Source: VXPQ01 sp965117025 (GTDB lineage Bacteria; Bacteroidota; Rhodothermia; Rhodothermales; VXPQ01). Taken from it: 64,000 nucleotides of DNA. Positions 61,701-64,000 of the stretch are shown one piece after another. The position numbers and the translations under genes are program-made. The stretch spans positions 2,170,001 to 2,234,000 of the forward strand of contig OZ220746.1 of assembly GCA_965117025.1 (NCBI GenBank), read 5' to 3'. The notes beneath the pieces were generated by a model. The model saw only the letters and a list, made by a program, of their open reading frames with translations. It was not told where the DNA came from and did not search any database. Positions within the stretch are counted from its first letter, which is position 1, and every line of letters begins with the position of its first letter.

Positions 61701-64000
61701 GCGGAGGACGCTTCGGCGGACGTGACGGTGACGGTGCTCGACAAGGGTGCGCTGAGCGTCGCGTGCGCTTCTCCTCCTCTGGTCTACGAGGGTTCTCCCG
61801 CCTTCGATCTGAACTGCACGGCGTCGGGCGCTCCGGGGACCAGTCCCGCCTACTCATATGCCTGGACGGCGAGCGGCTCGACGACGGACCTGTCGCTGCT
61901 CAGCGATACGAGCAGCCCGACTCCGACGTTCGCCGTTCCTGCGAATGTGGCCGCCAACGAGACGTACGAGTACACGCTTACGGCGAGCGCGGACAATGCG
62001 GCGGACGCTTCGACGGACATTACGGTGACGGTGCTCGACAAGCCCACGCTGAGCGTGGCGTGCGCGGATCCCGATTCGGTCTACGAGGGATCGGATGACG
62101 TCGCCTTCGACTGCTCGGTGTCGGGCGCTCCGGGGACCAATCCCGTGTATTCGTACGCATGGACTCCTCGCGGCAACACGCCGGATACGGCGCTGCTCAG
62201 CAGAGCGGACATAGAGTCCCCCGTTTTTTACGTGCCGGACGAGGTGATTGTTACGACAACCTACGAGTACCTGCTCACGGTTTCAGCCGACAATGCGGAC
62301 GACGCGACGGCGGAAGTAACCGTGACGGTGCTCGACCGGGACGCGTTGGCGGTCGCGTGCGCGGATCCCGGTTCGGTCTATGAGGGATCGGATGATTTCT
62401 CTTTGGACTGTACGGCTTCGGGGGCGCCTTCGGGTTCGGATTACTCGTACGTCTGGACAGCTCGGGGCGACACGCCGGACACGTCGCTTCTGAGTGCTGC
62501 GGACATCGCTTCACCGACGTTCTACGTACCGGACGAAGTAGACGCGGACGAGACGTACGAGTACTTTCTTACGGTTTCAGCCGACAATGCGGACGACGCG
62601 ACGGCGGAAGTAACCGTGACGGTGCTCGACCGGGCGCCGCTGGCTTTCGTGGACGATTCGATATCCGGTCGGGCATACGTCTTTACGGTAGACGAGGCCA
62701 TCGCGGATATCCTTCTTCCGGAGGCGACGGGCGGTTTGCCTCCCTATGCCTATACACTCGCGCCGGCATTGCCCGAAGGACTTGAGCTCGACGATCCGGC
62801 GCGCACGATCTCCGGTACGCCTTTGGAGGTGCGTCCCCGGACGGAATATACCTGGCAAGTCACCGACGCCGACGCCGAGACCGCGCAGATCACATTTTTC
62901 ATCGAGGTGGTGCCTGCTGCCGACACCATCTCTCCTCCTGTGGAAGAGCCTCCTGTGGAAGAGCCTCCTGTGGAAGAGCCTCCTGTGGAAGAGCCTCCCG
63001 TCGATTCTCCTCCTCCCGTGGCGTCTTCCCCGTCGCGGGCGCCTTCCTCGTCGCGGGCGCCTTCCGATCCGTCGTCGCTTGGCGTGACGATAAGCGCCTC
63101 GCCCTTGCGTTTCGGGGTGCAGTCGGCACAGACCGAGGTGTCGCTCGATCCGATGACGGATCAGATATCGACATCCGTATCGGGACCGTACCACGCAGGC
63201 CGCATGACGCTTGCGCCGGGAAGCAGCGAAGCGTTCGACGAGAGCGGAGAGACGAACCTGTCCATCGAGCTGGCCTCACCGCTCGTGCTCAAGCGCCGGG
63301 ATGCTGTCGGGGAGTCTTCGCTCGTTCTTGCGCCCACCTGGTCGTATGCGGAGTCGTGCGAGCAGCTTTCATCTCAGGAAGTAGGGGGTCTGTATACGGA
63401 GGTGACGCTTCGGGAAGAAACTTGCCGCCTTCTTCGCTTCGGAGGCGAGATAGACCTTACGGACGCTCCCTCGGGAGAGTATGCGGGCAATATGGACGTC
63501 ATTCTGCGTTCGGGCGAAGGCGAGGAGACCCATTCGGTGGAGGTCACAGTAACCGTCGTTCCTGCGCGGCGTGTGATCACGATAGGTCCCGCCGGGGTGC
63601 GCTTCAGCACGTCAAGGGAGGTTCCTGCGGACCTCACCGAGGAGCAGAACCTTACTATCTACCCCGATGTGGCGTTCTTGACCGAAGAGAAGCCCGACGG
63701 GGTGTTCGAGCTGTCGAATCCGTCGCTTGTTCCTTTGGAGGTCACGATGTCGGCGCGTTTCGGATATACGGAGGCGGACGAGGACGGCAGTGAGACGATG
63801 GTGGAGGATATCGCAGGTTCGCCTCTGGGCGATTTGTCCGCGTTGGTGGACATTCATCCTCGGGTGCTGGTGTTGATGCCCGGCGAGAAGGGCCTTGTCC
63901 GTTACGGGGTGAAGGAAGGGGCGCATGCGGCGATGGCCCGGCAGGGCTACGCTGCGTTCTTCGACGTAGTGTCCCAGCCTCGCCGCTACGCAGCTCTGGA
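58731..64000 (+). CDS. Giant Ig-like repeat surface protein, remainder (frame +1, 3' end outside window)
   Basis: At least 1756 residues, open from the frameshift to the last base with no stop and no proper start of its own. It contains at least eleven more Ig-like modules of about 98-99 residues (VYEGS.DFALDCTASGAP ... YSYVWTASGSTTDLSLLS ... TPTFAVP ... YEYTLTASADNA.DASADVTVTVL). A putative-Ig/cadherin-like module follows (GGLPPYAYTLAPALPEGLELDDPARTISGTP, about 62729-62823). Then come a PPVEE linker repeated four times, a Ser/Pro/Arg linker, and beta-rich non-repetitive domains from about 63080. The 591-bp tandem repeat lies within 60601-62068. A sorting domain may lie beyond the window. Confidence 0.78.
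60601..62068 (+). repeat. 591-bp nearly identical tandem repeat (about 2.5 copies)
   Basis: Unit starts at 60601, 61192 and 61783, each beginning TCTACGAGGG; the third copy is partial, diverging at about 62069. The unit encodes 197 residues, two Ig-like modules. Copies 2 and 3 differ by a single base in the parts I compared (GTC versus GCC near 61849). The flanking modules are diverged relatives. Confidence 0.85.
62934..62993 (+). repeat. 15-bp x 4 perfect tandem repeat (PPVEE linker)
   Basis: CCTCCTGTGGAAGAG occurs four times without a mismatch, encoding PPVEE four times in the linker of the Ig-repeat protein. The unit is a multiple of 3, so slippage would change linker length without changing the frame. 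Confidence 0.85.

Noticed and set aside
1..64000. tRNA, rRNA and CRISPR arrays
   Set aside because: No T-arm-like GGTTCGAATCC clusters with cloverleaf potential, no rRNA segments and no short regularly spaced repeats were seen by eye; a computational scan was not possible.

Overview
The window is about 64 kb of high-GC chromosomal DNA from a Gram-negative bacterium of the Bacteroidota/Rhodothermota side of the tree. The evidence is a complete sprA (type IX secretion translocon), a protein with a type IX C-terminal sorting domain, a Bat (aerotolerance) operon, a single-subunit SdhC cytochrome b, a DUF5683 protein beside parAB, and serine palmitoyltransferase. Several promoters look like classical sigma-70 sites (TTGACA-17-TATTAT, TTGACG-17-TATAAT) rather than the -7/-33 promoters of classical Bacteroidetes, and coding GC is high. 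Both fit Rhodothermota better than Bacteroidia. The species is not identified.

Layout. 1-7.2 kb is central metabolism: acyl-CoA carboxylase beta subunit, sdhB-sdhA-sdhC, a Met/Asp/Glu-rich lipoprotein and citrate synthase. 7.3-21.7 kb is housekeeping: RNase G/E, an MBL-fold hydrolase, aroQ, murJ, chorismate mutase, tsaD, a LytR_C protein, rsfS and lipB, with envelope proteins and a secreted zinc-peptidase-like protein between them. 21.7-29.8 kb is sprA. 30.2-35.1 kb is dnaX-ybaB-recR plus a fused iron-type ABC permease. 35.3-42.9 kb is a Bat operon with a BatD-BatE fusion and no adjacent moxR. 42.9-45.5 kb carries an aldo/keto reductase, purQ and a rhomboid protease.

The most unusual stretch is 45.8-46.65 kb. 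It has no credible protein. It holds a terminator, a near-consensus promoter, about 540 nt rich in UUCG and GNRA hairpins (a candidate large non-coding RNA, possibly group II-intron derived), a strong terminator, and then eleven T-tracts phased at about 10 bp, which predicts curved DNA. 46.6-55.1 kb has small secreted proteins, a likely sphingolipid pair (GNAT-like protein plus serine palmitoyltransferase), DUF5683-parB-parA, rpiA and tonB. From 55.8 kb to the window end there is a giant Ig-like repeat surface protein, interrupted by a one-base insertion and containing a nearly identical 591-bp tandem repeat.

A roughly 145-bp structured repeat occurs twice, before batD and before rpiA. The two copies carry compensatory changes in the stem, and rpiA is bracketed by perfect 17-bp inverted repeats. 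Other features of note are operator-like palindromes on the dnaX and gltA promoters, an RNase G/E without zinc-link cysteines, and a roughly 150-residue acidic insertion in SprA. No tRNA, rRNA, CRISPR array or intact transposase was seen.
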